Both the position numbers and the translations under genes were made by a program. Shown in pieces: positions 25,969-35,060 of a DNA stretch of 64,000 nt. Source of the stretch: Caballeronia udeis (GTDB lineage Bacteria > Pseudomonadota > Gammaproteobacteria > Burkholderiales > Burkholderiaceae); assembly GCF_001544555.2 (NCBI RefSeq), contig NZ_FCOK02000041.1:1-64000 (forward strand), given 5' to 3'. The notes below the pieces were generated by a model. It saw nothing but the letters and a program-made list of their open reading frames with translations, did not search any database and was not told the DNA's origin. Position 1 is the first letter of the stretch. Each line of letters begins with the position of its first letter.

Positions 25969-28083
25969 TCAGTTATCGGGATTAATGTGCGTGCTGCTGG
26001 CCTGGACCTTGATCTGTCCGTCATCGATATGAATGACAGACGAGCCCTTGTAGATTTCAATCGCGTCAGCCGTCATGTGGATCTTCGTGCCGCCATCTCC
26101 ACCCACCTTGATCCACAGTTCCTTTGCCTCGATCGTGTGAACGCCGGCAGGCGTCTGGTGCGTCGTGTTGCCCTGCGTAACGGTGTCCTGCAGGTTGCCG
26201 ACAGATACCGTCGTCAGATGCTCACCCTTGGCCACCGCGATGGATCGATCGCCCTTGAGCACCCGGGTCGTCTGCGCGTTTTCAACAACGGTATTCATGT
26301 CCTTCTGCGCGTGCATGAAGAATTCCTGCGCACCGTTCACGTCAGAAAAACGCAACTCGTTTGAGCCTTGTCCCTTGTGCGTCTGACTGCGGATGCCCAT
26401 CGACTGGCCGGTGCTGCCGTGGTAGGGATTCGCCGCCTCGCCGTTGAAGACCCGGCCGACAATGACGGGGTTGTCGGGATCTCCCTCATTGAACGCGACA
26501 ATCACTTCCTGGCCGATGCGTGGAATGGCGCTTCCGCCCCATCCCGCTCCTGCCCAGGGTTGCGATACGCGCACCCAGATGGTGTCCGATCCGTCCAGCT
26601 TTCCTCGACGGTCCCAATAAAAATGGACCTTCACGCGACTGCCGTCCGTATAAATTTCCTCGCCCTTGGGGCCGACCACGACTGCGGCCTGCGTGCCATG
26701 CATGAACGGTTTGGGCGTGCGGCGCTCGGGCCGGAACGGCACGTCGATCGGCAGGCAGGTGAACGAATTGCGGTACGGCAGTTTCGCGTCATCGCGTGAA
26801 TAATCGTTCACGGCGTGGTGACGCACGTGCAGGATCACGAACTCCTTGTTGTTGTAGGCCGACACGCTATGGTTGGACAGCTTGAAACGGCCGGCGGTCG
26901 TCATGCGCCACGCAAAGCCACTGCCATCAAACCTGCGCGCCTGCGCTTCCTCGGCTTGCATTGCGTAACCGGCGTAGCGGTTGCCGTCGTCGCTATGATC
27001 GTAGAGCGAGCGATACTCGTAACGCTCGGTCTTGCCGATGTTCGGCGTCTTCAGCATGGTCGGTACTTCAACCTGCATCAGCGGGGTGGAAGGGGTGTTG
27101 TAGTTGAAATCGCGAAAGGTGATCTTCCCCACGCGGAAACTGAATGTTTCGTCCCAACGGTCGATGCCGTTGTGCTCGCTCGCCGTGCTATCCGCAAAAT
27201 AGGGAACGGCGTCGAGGTTGGCGATTGGCGTGAACGCGTCGTTGCTGTCGCCGATAACGAGGACGTGCTTGTCCTTGTCATATCGGAACGTCCAGAACAT
27301 GCCCTCCTGCTCCATCAGCCGGGAGCAGAAGTTGAAATACGATTCGCCGTACATCACTACATACTCGAGCGACGCGCGCTGGCCGGCGAGATTGAATTCG
27401 TAGTCCTGGAAACCGTGTTCGGTGAAGATCTCGGTGAGAATATCCCGTGCGGTCTTGTTCTGGAAAATACGGCAATCGGTCGAGCGGATCAGAAACCAGA
27501 ACCACGGCACGACGGTCATTTCATAGCGCGTCACCGTACCGGAATTGCCCACTCTCCCGAACGACACGGCGTAGCCGTGAAAATGGCGCTGGTCGGCATC
27601 CGAGGCCGCAACGATCCCGCTCAGACCAGTGCTGGCGGTTTGGGGATCGAGTGTGATCGAAACCGGCTGCCCAACGATCTTGTCTATGTCGATATTGTTT
27701 CGATGAGACAGCAGATCGAGATGAATCTCCGGCAGTTGACTCACATATTCATCGACGACCAACGCGTTGACGAGCAGGACGTCGGGTCCCAATGGGGACG
27801 TCATCGTAACGAAGCGATTATCTTGCGTGAGTTTCGGTTGTGCGCCTGACGCGCTGTTGATCGCATCCGCAATTGAGGCGGGTGTTTTCCCTAGCAGCGA
27901 AGCACCCGTCTGTGCCAGTTGCACCGCGCGGGCCGTGCCACCCACCACGCCCGCCCCGGGCATTCCGGTCAATCCCGCAACCTGGCTCGTGATGCCGGCA
28001 AGCGAGCCGATATCACTCAACGAGGCGCCGTTCAACATCCCGTTTGCGGAAAGGGGGCCGCTACCGTTCGACGCAAAACTCAT
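25969..28083 (-). CDS. vgrG: T6SS spike protein VgrG (TssI)
   Basis: 704 residues. An N-terminal extension of about 90 residues precedes the gp27/gp44-like part (NRFVTMTSPLGPDVLLVNAL onward). The gp5-like region includes GTQAAVVVGPKGEEIYTDG, GRVKVHFYWDR-type sequence HFYWDRRGKLDGSDTIWVRV and VSQPWAGAGWGGSAIPRIGQ with EVIVAFNEGDPDNPVIVGRV. The C-terminus is a beta-helix-like run with a final DUF2345-like short tail (IHIDDGQIKVQASSTHI). VgrG trimers cap the Hcp tube and carry the PAAR-Rhs effector. The gene sits between tssL and the Eag chaperone on the minus-strand arm. Confidence 0.95.
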   Translation of the reverse strand: MSFASNGSGPLSANGMLNGASLSDIGSLAGITSQVAGLTGMPGAGVVGGTARAVQLAQTGASLLGKTPASIADAINSASGAQPKLTQDNRFVTMTSPLGPDVLLVNALVVDEYVSQLPEIHLDLLSHRNNIDIDKIVGQPVSITLDPQTASTGLSGIVAASDADQRHFHGYAVSFGRVGNSGTVTRYEMTVVPWFWFLIRSTDCRIFQNKTARDILTEIFTEHGFQDYEFNLAGQRASLEYVVMYGESYFNFCSRLMEQEGMFWTFRYDKDKHVLVIGDSNDAFTPIANLDAVPYFADSTASEHNGIDRWDETFSFRVGKITFRDFNYNTPSTPLMQVEVPTMLKTPNIGKTERYEYRSLYDHSDDGNRYAGYAMQAEEAQARRFDGSGFAWRMTTAGRFKLSNHSVSAYNNKEFVILHVRHHAVNDYSRDDAKLPYRNSFTCLPIDVPFRPERRTPKPFMHGTQAAVVVGPKGEEIYTDGSRVKVHFYWDRRGKLDGSDTIWVRVSQPWAGAGWGGSAIPRIGQEVIVAFNEGDPDNPVIVGRVFNGEAANPYHGSTGQSMGIRSQTHKGQGSNELRFSDVNGAQEFFMHAQKDMNTVVENAQTTRVLKGDRSIAVAKGEHLTTVSVGNLQDTVTQGNTTHQTPAGVHTIEAKELWIKVGGDGGTKIHMTADAIEIYKGSSVIHIDDGQIKVQASSTHINPDN

Positions 28084-28172
28084 AGACGTTCTCCTGTGTC
28101 GCCAGGCGCGTCGCTCATCACGCTACGCTTACGTGCCACGACACCCAAAATCACCCAATCAACCACACCCGA

Positions 28173-28961
28173 CTATGGCAACGAGATCGTCAAGTTCGCC
28201 GACTTCGGCCCCACCTTGACGATCTCCGAATAGGGCGCGACAGCCTTCAGCGTCGAGTCCTTCAGATACGAGGTCAACCCGACAAACGCCAGCACGCCGA
28301 TCAACGCAAACACCGACGCGACGACCCACAACGGCACTTCGCTTTTCAACCGGTGAGCGATCTGATCCGGCAATGGCCAATGCGGCGCGAACGGCGCGCG
28401 CTTGCCCTTCATCTGCGCGATTTCATCGCCGACTCGCGCGGTCAGGTACGCGAGTTTTTCCGGTCCTTCCATCATGTACTTGCCCTGGAAGCCCAGCAGC
28501 AGGCACATATGGAACACCTCTAAAGACTGCAGACGTGACGCCCCTTGCGCACGTGCTTCCTCGAGATGCTGAAAAAACTTCTCGCCTGCCAGTTGTTCGC
28601 CGAACAACGTTAGTTGCAGCGGCTTGCGTTCCCACTCCGAGCGGATCTTGAAACCCGACGCGAGCACGGACTCATCGACTGCCGCACAAAACGCAAACTT
28701 GGCGGCGAACATGTCGTCGGCCGATACGTTCAGCTTTTTCGCGCCGCGGTCGAAGTCTCCCAGGAACTCCTGGATGCGCGCGAGAAAGCTCGCGGAATCC
28801 TCAGGCTCGCGCCCGTTCTTGAGCAAGAACAACATGAAAAATCCGTCGTATAGCAGATCAAGCAGGGAATGGATCTGATACGTCGATGCCGTGGGCGGAA
28901 CGGAATTTCGATTGCTTTGCTGCGAAGGGGCATCGCCGAAAAGAGAGGGCGCGTAGCTCAT
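28173..28961 (-). CDS. tssL: T6SS membrane-complex protein TssL (DotU/IcmH)
   Basis: 262 residues. The DotU-type cytoplasmic hook domain includes LLDLLYDGFFMLFLLKNGRE, DMFAAKFAFCAAVDESVLAS and VFHMCLLLGFQGKYMMEGPE. One C-terminal transmembrane helix follows at about residues 220-243 (PLWVVASVFALIGVLAFVGL), and only a short periplasmic tail remains, so no built-in peptidoglycan-binding OmpA domain is present. That role may be taken by the separate OmpA-like protein at 42433-43317. The ATG overlaps the tssK stop codon (ATGA). Confidence 0.95.
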   Translation of the reverse strand: MSYAPSLFGDAPSQQSNRNSVPPTASTYQIHSLLDLLYDGFFMLFLLKNGREPEDSASFLARIQEFLGDFDRGAKKLNVSADDMFAAKFAFCAAVDESVLASGFKIRSEWERKPLQLTLFGEQLAGEKFFQHLEEARAQGASRLQSLEVFHMCLLLGFQGKYMMEGPEKLAYLTARVGDEIAQMKGKRAPFAPHWPLPDQIAHRLKSEVPLWVVASVFALIGVLAFVGLTSYLKDSTLKAVAPYSEIVKVGPKSANLTISLP

Positions 28962-30304
28962 GAAGTCACCGCAATCAAGTCGAGTTTGAGGTCGTCGATA
29001 CCGGACGGGGCGTAGATCATGGCCGATTGCGCCTGCAGCATGCGGTCATACAGCGCGCCGCGCGTTTCGAGAGCGAAGTAGCAGGCGCCGGGACGCACGG
29101 GAATGGCCGGGGGGACCTGGGGTGTGTACGTGAGCCGCACGCCTGGCATGGCCGAGAGCACTAGTTTATCGACGTCTTCGGGCGCCCCGACCTTGAACCG
29201 CGCAGGCACGGCTTCGACAAGTTCCACCGTCGGCATGCTGGCCGTGACCGAGACGAAGAACGTGGTCTTGTCGTCGATCTTGCCGGAGTCGATGCGCCCG
29301 AGATGGAACGACGGACGCACCTCGTCCAACGCGATCGCGAAGTAGCGCGTGGAGATCACGGTATCGAGCAGGTCGCGCAAGATGCCGTCGAGCTGGTCGA
29401 AGGCCGGGCCGGGATCATCATGGCGATAGACCGGCAGGTCCGCGAGGGCGTAACCCTTCGAGAACGTCATCAACTGGCCCGCGAGCCGTAGCAACTCCTG
29501 GAACAGGCGCTCAGGATGCAATGCCGGATGCTGGTAAAGATGCGTGAGCGCGGCGAAGGCAGCGCTTGCCGTATGCAGAAGCCAGAACGAAGCGACATCG
29601 CCGGAACGGAACTCGATGATGTTCTTCGTTGGCTCGCGATGAAAACCATAGAGCGCGCTGACCTTGGCCTGCAACGCCTCGATGAGCTGGCGAAGGCGCT
29701 GATGCAGCAGCGGCGACGCTTCGATAGCGAGGCTCGGTGGCACGAACGATTCGTCGATCTCGAAGCCTGAAGTTGCCGTGCGCCGGATGCGTACGAGCGG
29801 GACCGACATGTACTGGTCGCGCGGCTCGCTGTTCGCCACCAGCTTGACACTGGCCTTGAGGAAGGTGATGTCGGCCTGGGCCGCATCAGTGAAATGATCA
29901 CCTACGGAGTTCTGCTCGCTCACATATCGCGAGACAAAACCGGCCGCCGGATCCTGAACGTAGTTCGCCCCTGCTTCGCGCAACGGATGCATGGCGAGAT
30001 AGAAGGTGAACTCGTTGACGCCGTCAGGCAATGTCTCGAGCGCGATGGCCGGTGGCAGGTCGTTCGCTTGCGGCGCGGAATACAGTTCGCCGTCGGGAAA
30101 TACCAGCGCCAAGTCACTCAGGCGCAGCACATTGCTCGCGAGTGCGTCGCGGTCGAACCTGACTGAGCGCACCCCCCAGTTGTAGGGCTGAATGGCTCGA
30201 ACGGACTCGAAAAGACGTGCTTCGTGATAAGCGTCCTGACGCTGAAAATGCTGTGGCCGCAAAAAGAGCCCTTCTCCCCACAGCACTTTGGCGGAATAAC
30301 TCAT
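28958..30304 (-). CDS. tssK: T6SS baseplate-membrane connector TssK
   Basis: 448 residues from ATG 30304; AGG lies six bases upstream, while the TTG at 30310 is a weaker alternative. The N-terminus VLWGEGLFLRPQHFQRQDAY is diagnostic for TssK (ImpJ/VasE), followed by LARLFESVRAIQPYNWGVRS-like sequence. The C-terminal half contains FERLFQELLRLAGQL-type and ARYFAIALDEV-type segments. TssK trimers link the TssEFG wedge complex to the TssL/TssM membrane complex. The stop codon overlaps tssL, and tssJ lies 195 bases upstream. Confidence 0.95.
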   Translation of the reverse strand: MSYSAKVLWGEGLFLRPQHFQRQDAYHEARLFESVRAIQPYNWGVRSVRFDRDALASNVLRLSDLALVFPDGELYSAPQANDLPPAIALETLPDGVNEFTFYLAMHPLREAGANYVQDPAAGFVSRYVSEQNSVGDHFTDAAQADITFLKASVKLVANSEPRDQYMSVPLVRIRRTATSGFEIDESFVPPSLAIEASPLLHQRLRQLIEALQAKVSALYGFHREPTKNIIEFRSGDVASFWLLHTASAAFAALTHLYQHPALHPERLFQELLRLAGQLMTFSKGYALADLPVYRHDDPGPAFDQLDGILRDLLDTVISTRYFAIALDEVRPSFHLGRIDSGKIDDKTTFFVSVTASMPTVELVEAVPARFKVGAPEDVDKLVLSAMPGVRLTYTPQVPPAIPVRPGACYFALETRGALYDRMLQAQSAMIYAPSGIDDLKLDLIAVTS

Positions 30305-30498
30305 ATTCAACCTGTATAGGTTTGGCGGTGGCGATTGCGCATTATGAAAAATTCCCGCTGCACACTCGCTTTCGCTCGGGTCTTAAAACCGACCGCTCAC
30401 TGGGATTCTGCGACGGGTATCCACTTCAAATTGCCCGCACTGGCGCCACACACAGCGGGTTCAATAATATTCTTTTGAAATTCATCATTTAACACGGC

Positions 30499-31113
30499 CT
30501 AGCCGCAGCTCACCGACGACAGCAGATTCAGTTGCTGCGCCGGTAATCCCTGGTCTGCGGGTATCACTGTTCCGCCGGTCACGGTCATTGCGCAATTATG
30601 CAGGCCGATCATTATGCCGGATTTCTCTGACTTGGCCGGATCGAATGCGAACTTCCAGCGCTGCTGCGCCGGATCGCGGAATAATGCAACGATGCCGAGC
30701 GCGCCCGCTTCACGCGTCACTTTTTCCTTTACTGTATAACGCTGTCCCGGGATCAGCGTCACTTCTCTCACGCGGATCAAGTCTTCGCCCAGAGTCGCTT
30801 TTTCGCGACTTGGGTCTGTGAATGTATCAAATGGGGCCTGCTGGAAGGAAGTCGCGTCTTTCAGTGTATAAAGACGGACTACCAACGCCAGCGGCCGTTT
30901 ATCCGTGGCTGCATTCAAATTCGGCGCGGCATATAGCGTCAGCGGCACTTCGCGCGGTGGTTTTTGAGCGTCCGGTACATCGGGTTTACCAATGCCGACC
31001 GCCTGCAAACCCGCACTGGCAGCGGCACCGAGCACCGAAACCCCTGCTGCGCATCCCCCCATGAGAAGGGAGAAAGCGAATATAACGCTGCACTTAAGAT
31101 ATCTTGTATTCAT
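30499..31113 (-). CDS. tssJ: T6SS outer-membrane lipoprotein TssJ
   Basis: 204 residues from ATG 31113. A lipoprotein signal ends in the lipobox LLMGGC near residue 21, so the mature protein is anchored in the outer membrane. The beta-sandwich region has VPLTLYAAPNLNAATDKRPL, ALVVRLYTLKDATSFQQAPF and VREVTLIPGQRYTVKEKVTR, all typical of TssJ. It binds the periplasmic C-terminus of TssM. It is the first gene of the minus-strand arm; the intergenic region with the divergent lipoprotein gene at 31487 carries a nested dyad. Confidence 0.95.
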   Translation of the reverse strand: MNTRYLKCSVIFAFSLLMGGCAAGVSVLGAAASAGLQAVGIGKPDVPDAQKPPREVPLTLYAAPNLNAATDKRPLALVVRLYTLKDATSFQQAPFDTFTDPSREKATLGEDLIRVREVTLIPGQRYTVKEKVTREAGALGIVALFRDPAQQRWKFAFDPAKSEKSGIMIGLHNCAMTVTGGTVIPADQGLPAQQLNLLSSVSCG

Positions 31114-31276
31114 GCCTTGCCTTTCGCGCACCGCGCTTGGGCTCCCCGATTATGATCAGCATTTGACGATAATTGACGAATCAGTCCGGTCTTCGCTCAA
31201 CCATTTGATTTATAAGAATGTTTTGTTTTGAATAGCGGTGGTTCCGAACTCGCCCCGAATCTGTTCTGAACCTATT

Positions 31277-31319
31277 AAACGTCGTAATTCGGAAAAAAAT
31301 TCCGAATCATCAGACGTTT
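31277..31319. promoter_or_regulatory. Nested dyad between the divergent T6SS arms
   Basis: Inner inverted repeat ATTCGGAA-AAAAA-TTCCGAAT at 31287-31307, flanked by outer arms AAACGTC at 31277-31283 and GACGTTT at 31313-31319. The whole 373-base region 31114-31486 is AT-rich and holds no gene. The position suits a regulator binding site shared by both arms; no regulator gene for the T6SS is seen in the window. Confidence 0.5.
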
Positions 31320-31486
31320 CAGTAAAACACAGAGTGTGCTGCCGAATTACTGGGTCAGGCTATAAAAATTTTCTTGTTTTACGTTACGATTGAATTAACA
31401 AAATTTGGCCTGTACTATACCTGCGCACTCCGAGCGTAGCAAAATTCGATTTTGCTCTTGAATAAAAAATTAGCCTTAGTGAAGAA

Positions 31487-32164
31487 ATGATGACAGAGCG
31501 GCTGTTCACAAAAATCAGCGGGGTAGTGGTGGCGTGCGCCATCGTGGCCGGTTGTGCAACTCAACAGGCTAATGTCCCTCCGACCCCTGACGTATTTAAC
31601 AAGCAGTTGGCAGATGCCGATGCCGTCTCGAAAGGGGGGGATCAAGACAAGGCAATCGGGCTTTATCAGGATCTTGCAAAATCGGACCCGACTCGCGAAG
31701 AACCATGGTCACGAATCGCGCAAATCCAATTCACGCAACAGCATTACGGCCAGGCAATCGTGGCTGCCCAAGAGGCATTGCAGCGCGACCAAACGGATCG
31801 CCAGGCTAAAAGCGTTCTCGCAGTAAGCGGCTTGCGAATTGCCACGCAATCGCTCGGCGAATTGCGCCAGGATGCGGCGCTGGCCGGCGACGCGAAATCC
31901 GACGCTCAAGCGCTCGCGAAACAATTGCGCGACACGCTTGGCGAAGATGCGTTGTTCCCGCCCGAGCAGCAGGTCCAGAAGCCTGTCGTGAAGAAGCGGC
32001 ACATTGTGCGCAAGAAACCAGTGACGACTGCCGCCGCAACGGATGCGGACGCGAAGCCTGATGCAGCGGCGGCTCCTGCCGTGGCGGCTCCAGCGCCTGC
32101 TCCCGCCCCGCAGAAAGCAGCCAAGGGCGGCGGCGCGTCAGACCCGTTCAGCGCGCTGCGTTAA
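31487..32164 (+). CDS. T6SS-associated TPR lipoprotein (TagM-like)
   Basis: 225 residues. A lipoprotein signal peptide ends in AIVAGC near residue 23. Residues about 45-135 form two or three TPR-like helical repeats (AIGLYQDLAKSDPTREEPWS, YGQAIVAAQEALQRDQTDRQ). The C-terminal 60 residues are a Lys/Ala/Pro-rich linker ending GGGASDPFSALR. Burkholderia T6SS-1 clusters carry a TPR lipoprotein in this position directly before tssB, called TagM in B. cenocepacia; identity here is by position and type, from memory. It is probably anchored to the outer membrane and may assist assembly. Confidence 0.8.
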   Translation: MMTERLFTKISGVVVACAIVAGCATQQANVPPTPDVFNKQLADADAVSKGGDQDKAIGLYQDLAKSDPTREEPWSRIAQIQFTQQHYGQAIVAAQEALQRDQTDRQAKSVLAVSGLRIATQSLGELRQDAALAGDAKSDAQALAKQLRDTLGEDALFPPEQQVQKPVVKKRHIVRKKPVTTAAATDADAKPDAAAAPAVAAPAPAPAPQKAAKGGGASDPFSALR

Positions 32165-32224
32165 ACATGTTGAGCACATAAGCAAATCGAATACCCGTTC
32201 ACACCCGACCCACGGAGACCAGCC

Positions 32225-32776
32225 ATGGCCAAGAAAGAAAGTATCCAGAAGCGCCTGCAAAAGATTCGACCGCCACGCGTCCAGTTGACCTACGAGGTCG
32301 AGCGTGGCGACGCAATCGAAATCAAGGAACTTCCTTTCGTGGTCGGAGTGATGGGCGACCTAGCGGGGCAATCCGAAGTCGAACAGCCCAGGTTGCGCGA
32401 CAGGAAGTTCGTCAACATCGATCGCGACAACTTCGACGACGTGATGAAGGGAATTGAGCCGCGCGCAGCGTTCCAGGTGGACAACCGCTTGAGCGAAGCG
32501 GGCGGCAAATTCGCAGTCGACCTGCGCTTCAATTCGATTGCGGATTTCGATCCGGACGCGATCGTGCAGCAAGTGGAACCGCTTCGACGTTTGCTCGAAG
32601 CGCGGTCCAAGCTTGCCGACCTACGCAACAAGCTCGCCGGCAACGACAAGCTCGAAGATCTGCTGAGCGAAGTGCTGCACAACACGCAGCAACTGCAATC
32701 GCTTGCGCACGACGCGGGCGGGGCAAGCACGTCTGAGCATGGCAACCGGCCGCACGACGACCAGCAGCGCGACTAA
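32225..32776 (+). CDS. tssB: T6SS contractile sheath small subunit TssB
   Basis: 183 residues starting MAKKESIQKRLQKIRPPRVQ with a GGAGA ribosome site. Diagnostic blocks are LPFVVGVMGDLAGQSEVEQP near residue 40, KFVNIDRDNFDDVMKGIEPR and the conserved VEPLRRLLEARSKLADLRNK near residue 120. TssB pairs with TssC in the sheath that contracts to propel the Hcp tube. The 3' end is followed within 15 bases by tssC. Confidence 0.97.
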   Translation: MAKKESIQKRLQKIRPPRVQLTYEVERGDAIEIKELPFVVGVMGDLAGQSEVEQPRLRDRKFVNIDRDNFDDVMKGIEPRAAFQVDNRLSEAGGKFAVDLRFNSIADFDPDAIVQQVEPLRRLLEARSKLADLRNKLAGNDKLEDLLSEVLHNTQQLQSLAHDAGGASTSEHGNRPHDDQQRD

Positions 32777-32791
32777 CCAGCGGGGTGTGAA

Positions 32792-34282
32792 ATGAATCAG
32801 CAAACGGCTGCGGCACAGGTCGGCACGCAACAATCCGAAGCGGCTCCGTCTCTGCTCGATGAGATCGTCGAGAAAAGCAAGGTCGCGAAGTCTCACTCCG
32901 AACACGCGCGCGCCAAGGACCTGATCGGCGAGCTCGTCAATCAGGTGCTCGACGGCACGGTGGTTGTATCGAACAACTTGTCGGCAACTATTGACGCGCG
33001 TGTCGCGGAACTCGACCAGTTGATTTCCTCGCAACTCAGCGCCGTGATGCATGCGCCGGAATTCCAGCGCCTGGAGAGCACATGGCGTGGTCTCGACTAC
33101 CTGTGCAAGGAAAGTAACACGGGCACGACCGTCAAGATCAAGGCGTTGCACGCGCCCAAGCGCGACATCGTGCGCGACTTCAAGACGGCCATCGAGTTCG
33201 ATCAGAGCGCGCTTTTCAAGAAAGTCTACGAAGAAGAATTCGGTACCTTCGGCGGTGCGCCGTTCGGTGCGTTGATCGGCGACTTCGAAGTGACGCGGCA
33301 GCCGGAAGACATGTACTTCATCGAACAGATGTCGCATGTCGCGGCCGCTGCGCACGCACCGTTCATCGCTTCGGCGTCGCCGGAACTTATCGGCCTCGAG
33401 AGCTTCGCCGACCTCGGCCGGCCGCGCGATCTCGGCAAGGTGTTCGATACAGTCGAGTACGCGAAGTGGAAGTCGTTCCGCGATTCAGAAGACTCGCGTT
33501 ACGTCGGCCTCACGCTGCCGCGTTTCCTGGGGCGCCTGCCATTCAATCCTAAAGATGGCCAGACTGCCGAGACCTTCAACTTCGTCGAAGACGTGGATGG
33601 AACCGACCACGCCAAATACCTGTGGTGTAACGCCGCGTGGGCATTTGCTGCGCGCCTGACAGCGGCGTTCGATGACTTTGGCTGGTGCGCGGCCATTCGC
33701 GGCGTGGAGGGTGGCGGCCTGGTGGAAGACTTGCCGACGCACACCTTCAAGACCGACGACGGCGAAGTGGCGCTCAAGTGCCCGACTGAAATCGCGGTGA
33801 CGGATCGTCGCGAGAAAGAACTGAGTGACCTCGGTTTCATCCCGCTGGTCCACTGCAAGAATTCTGACTACGCCGCTTTCTTCGCAGCGCAGTCGGTACA
33901 GAAGCCCAAGAAATACAACACCGATAGCGCGAATGCCAACTCGGTCCTGTCTGCTCAATTGCAGTACATCTTCTCGGTATCGCGCGTGGCGCACTACCTG
34001 AAGGCCATGATGCGCGACAAGATTGGCAGCTTCGCCTCGGCTCAGAACGTCGAAGTGTTCCTGAATCGCTGGATCTCGCAGTATGTGCTGCTTGACGACA
34101 ACGCGACTCAGGAACAAAAGGCGCAGTTCCCGCTGCGCGAGGCATCCATACAAGTGGCAGAGATTCCCGGCAAGCCGGGTTCGTACCGGTCCGTGGCGTT
34201 CCTGCGCCCGCATTTCCAACTGGACGAACTGTCGATTTCGCTGCGGCTTGTCGCAGATCTACCGAAGCCCGCTTCTTCCTGA
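32792..34282 (+). CDS. tssC: T6SS contractile sheath large subunit TssC
   Basis: 496 residues. Typical TssC sequence includes FQRLESTWRGLDYLCKESNT, EEFGTFGGAPFGALIGDFEV, SRYVGLTLPRFLGRLPFNPK and the C-terminal LNRWISQYVLLDDNATQEQK. It forms the sheath with TssB, recycled by ClpV. It lies 15 bases after tssB. A perfect hairpin lies in the short gap before hcp. Confidence 0.97.
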   Translation: MNQQTAAAQVGTQQSEAAPSLLDEIVEKSKVAKSHSEHARAKDLIGELVNQVLDGTVVVSNNLSATIDARVAELDQLISSQLSAVMHAPEFQRLESTWRGLDYLCKESNTGTTVKIKALHAPKRDIVRDFKTAIEFDQSALFKKVYEEEFGTFGGAPFGALIGDFEVTRQPEDMYFIEQMSHVAAAAHAPFIASASPELIGLESFADLGRPRDLGKVFDTVEYAKWKSFRDSEDSRYVGLTLPRFLGRLPFNPKDGQTAETFNFVEDVDGTDHAKYLWCNAAWAFAARLTAAFDDFGWCAAIRGVEGGGLVEDLPTHTFKTDDGEVALKCPTEIAVTDRREKELSDLGFIPLVHCKNSDYAAFFAAQSVQKPKKYNTDSANANSVLSAQLQYIFSVSRVAHYLKAMMRDKIGSFASAQNVEVFLNRWISQYVLLDDNATQEQKAQFPLREASIQVAEIPGKPGSYRSVAFLRPHFQLDELSISLRLVADLPKPASS

Positions 34283-34299
34283 ACGGCATGACTGCGTGT

Positions 34300-34320
34300 G
34301 GCCTGGACACCGTCCAGGCC
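34300..34320 (+). terminator. Hairpin between tssC and hcp
   Basis: GGCCTGGAC, loop acc, GTCCAGGCC: a perfect 9-bp stem with a 3-base loop. No T-run follows, so read-through to hcp is likely; it may act as a 3'-end stabiliser or processing site separating tssBC from hcp transcripts. Confidence 0.55.
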
Positions 34321-34352
34321 GGCTATAAAACCACTCTATGGGGAGTCGAGGT

Positions 34353-34892
34353 ATGAAGGATATCTACTTGAAATTTGGTAATCCCGCGATTAAAGGCGAA
34401 TCGCAGGACAAGGATCACGCGAACTGGGTCGAGATCGATTCGTGGAGTCACGCGATCACTCAGCCGCGCTCGGCTACGGCGTCCACCGCCGGCGGTCACA
34501 CGTCCGAGCGTTGCGAGCACGGCGACATGGTGTTCACGAAGGACATCGACGTCGTCAGCCCGCTCATGTACCAGCACGCTTCCGGTGGCACGACCTTCGA
34601 TGAGGTCACCATCGACTTCATGCGTTCGGATGGCGAAGGCAACCGCATCAAGTACCTTGAAGTGAAGCTCAAGTACGTGATTATCTCCAGCATCAACCCG
34701 AGCATCAACGCGCCCACCGCGGCGGCCACGACGGGTACCTCCGCGACCGCAAGCCTGCCGTCCGAGCAGTTCTCGCTGAAATATGCAGCCGTGCAGTGGA
34801 AGTACACGCAACAGAAAATCGGCGGCAACCAGAGCGGTAACGCGCAAGGTGCCTGGAGCCTGACCAAGAACGACAAGACCTACGCGGTCTGA
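34353..34892 (+). CDS. hcp: T6SS tube protein Hcp (TssD)
   Basis: 179 residues from ATG 34353 (MKDIYLKFGNPAIKGESQDK), with GGGGAG and GAGG upstream. The beta-barrel signature includes WVEIDSWSHAITQPRSATAS, TSERCEHGDMVFTKDIDVVS and FDEVTIDFMRSDGEGNRIKY. A Ser/Ala/Thr-rich loop (about residues 117-137) lies in the C-terminal third. Hcp hexamers stack into the secreted inner tube. The gene is bracketed by two perfect hairpins, which often accompany high, individually tuned hcp mRNA levels. Confidence 0.97.
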   Translation: MKDIYLKFGNPAIKGESQDKDHANWVEIDSWSHAITQPRSATASTAGGHTSERCEHGDMVFTKDIDVVSPLMYQHASGGTTFDEVTIDFMRSDGEGNRIKYLEVKLKYVIISSINPSINAPTAAATTGTSATASLPSEQFSLKYAAVQWKYTQQKIGGNQSGNAQGAWSLTKNDKTYAV

Positions 34893-34908
34893 TTCTCGCG
34901 TTCTGTGC

Positions 34909-34939
34909 GCCCCGGAACATTTGGTGAGAGTTCCGGGGC
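34909..34939 (+). terminator. Strong hairpin between hcp and tssE
   Basis: GCCCCGGAAC at 34909-34918 pairs perfectly with GTTCCGGGGC at 34930-34939, loop of 11 bases. It is followed by atcctgatctt, only weakly T-rich. It is likely a partial terminator or mRNA stabiliser behind hcp. Confidence 0.65.
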
Positions 34940-35060
34940 ATCCTGATCTTGAGCGGTGCTGCGACGCTTAGGTGCCGATAAGGTGCCCGTACGCATCCGC
35001 GTGCGGCGCCGGCGTCGCGGTCATACGCCCAAGCTTCGACCGCAAGAACAGCAGGGCTTC

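Noticed and set aside
26815..27849. 344-codon open frame antisense to vgrG
   Set aside because: Shadow of vgrG; no recognisable motif, no ribosome site context.
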